This document shows positions 63,241-64,000 of a stretch of DNA of 64,000 bases, piece by piece; position 1 is the first letter of the stretch; every line of letters begins with the position of its first letter. A program made the translations under genes and the position numbers. The notes under the pieces were generated by a model. It ran no database searches. It saw only the letters and a list, made by a program, of their open reading frames with translations, and had not been told where the DNA came from. Source of the stretch: JB111 sp049856175. GTDB taxonomy: Bacteria; Actinomycetota; Actinomycetes; Actinomycetales; Actinomycetaceae. The stretch spans positions 62,001 to 126,000 of the forward strand of contig NZ_JBNDNA010000010.1 in the NCBI RefSeq assembly GCF_049856175.1, given 5' to 3'.

Positions 63241-64000
63241 ATGCACACCACCGACACGCAGAGCCCGCCGACGTACGACGACGAGAACCGCCGTCGCCCG
63301 ACCCTGACCGACTCCTACCCGCCCGACCGGCACCCGCCCGACCGAGAGCCGGTCGCGGAGCTCCCGACCGTCGGGCCGGTGCAGCGCGCCCTGGCGACGT
63401 TCGCCGTCCTCATGACGCTCCCGTACCTCGGGCTGAAGATCGCGTGGCTCACCGGCTCCGACGTCGGGCTCTCCGTGCCCGGCTTCGGGCACAGCCCCGG
63501 GATGATCGCCCTCAACGTCGCCACCGCGGGCCTCGACGTCGTCGCGTTCGCGCTCGCCGTCGTGCTGCTGACGCGGCGCGGCTTCCGCGCGCCCGCGTGG
63601 CTCGTCGTCCCGCCCCTGTGGATCGGCGCCGGACTGCTCGGCCTCATCCTCGTCTCCCTGCCCGTCCACCTCGTGGCCGGGCTGATCGACCCGCCCGAGC
63701 CCACCACCGAGGTCCCGCCGATCGAGGGCTGGGTCTTCGGCATGGTCTACGCCGGGTTCGCGGGCCTCGGTGTCGGCCTCCTCGGCGCGTTCGCCCTCTA
63801 CGCCTGGAAGCGGTGGGGGAGCCGACCGGTCCCGTCGAGCACCGGGGTGGCGCGGACGTGGCTTGCCGTCGCTGCGGCGGCCGTGCTCGGGTCCAGCGTG
63901 GTCCACCTCGTCGTCGCCGACGTCCCCGTGCTGCACCGGGTGGTCGACATCGTCGTCGGGGCGGTGGCGGCCGTCGCGCTGTGGGCGCTGCGCGGCGACC
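63241..64000 (+). CDS. Multi-span membrane protein, truncated by the window end
   Basis: The frame from ATG 63241 is open to the end of the window (253 codons so far). A hydrophilic start (MHTTDTQSPPTYDDENRRRP) is followed by at least five hydrophobic segments: RALATFAVLMTLPYLGLKIA, VATAGLDVVAFALAVVLLTR, WLVVPPLWIGAGLLGLILVS, VFGMVYAGFAGLGVGLLGAF and WLAVAAAAVLGSSVVHLVVA. I recognise no family. It is divergent from the two-component system and may be its target. GACCGT six bases before the ATG fits the leaderless pattern; there is no clear ribosome site. Confidence 0.8.
   Translation, partial: MHTTDTQSPPTYDDENRRRPTLTDSYPPDRHPPDREPVAELPTVGPVQRALATFAVLMTLPYLGLKIAWLTGSDVGLSVPGFGHSPGMIALNVATAGLDVVAFALAVVLLTRRGFRAPAWLVVPPLWIGAGLLGLILVSLPVHLVAGLIDPPEPTTEVPPIEGWVFGMVYAGFAGLGVGLLGAFALYAWKRWGSRPVPSSTGVARTWLAVAAAAVLGSSVVHLVVADVPVLHRVVDIVVGAVAAVALWALRGD

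Overview
This window is chromosomal DNA of a high-GC Gram-positive actinobacterium. GTG and TTG starts are common, third codon positions are almost all G or C, and many genes overlap by four bases. The orders tRNA-Gln-glmU-prs-rplY-pth-mfd and lipoprotein-eno-ftsB-DUF501-ppx suggest Micrococcales, perhaps near Cellulomonadaceae. That placement is inference from gene content; no rRNA is present. I see no insertion sequence, prophage, CRISPR array or replication origin.

Layout. (1) 1-17.9 kb is a cell-surface polysaccharide cluster. It holds the end of a LuxR regulator, a polyprenyl-phosphate sugar-1-phosphate transferase, a DegT/DnrJ/EryC1 protein lacking its PLP lysine, two kinase-fold proteins (one a 762-residue multidomain fusion), five family-2 and one family-4 glycosyltransferases, an O-antigen ligase/polymerase-like protein, a Wzz-like chain-length protein, a fused ABC exporter that could act as the lipid-linked-sugar flippase, and a beta-helix lipoprotein. 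(2) 18-32.3 kb is mixed accessory DNA: oxidoreductases, an MFS exporter, a 1074-residue SARP/AfsR-type regulator, a two-gene membrane unit, a LysR regulator beside a decayed alpha/beta hydrolase, a tartrate/isopropylmalate dehydrogenase, MarR, and a NatAB-type ABC exporter with a TetR regulator. (3) 32.4-47.2 kb is conserved housekeeping: tRNA-Gln, glmU, prs, a dienelactone hydrolase, rplY with a long structured leader, pth, mfd, two small exported proteins, eno, ftsB, DUF501, ppx/gppA and a hemerythrin protein. (4) 47.2-53.4 kb is a six-gene Mrp Na+/H+ antiporter operon with a fused MrpA-MrpB, preceded by a candidate 42-residue leaderless peptide gene. (5) 53.4-64 kb has a 37-bp tandem repeat, a tRNA with a Leu UAA anticodon but a short variable loop, an AbiEi/DUF559-like protein, an ABC transporter-histidine kinase-response regulator operon, a Bax inhibitor-1 protein, an FKBP prolyl isomerase, a second two-component pair and a truncated membrane-protein gene.

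Expression signals. Several genes lack a Shine-Dalgarno sequence but carry a -10 element (NANNNT, often TAGANT) exactly six bases before the start codon, the signature of leaderless transcripts. Others have strong AGGAGG sites. Perfect GC-rich hairpins sit after rplY, eno, the NatAB operon and the Bax inhibitor gene.

Most worth a second look: the multi-stem RNA in the rplY leader (36145-36258), the 762-residue fusion with an NDP-kinase-like region and a kinase-like domain (10608-12896), the class-I-shaped tRNA(UAA) beside a minisatellite, the leaderless small ORF ahead of the Mrp operon, and the aminotransferase homologue whose PLP lysine is replaced by threonine.
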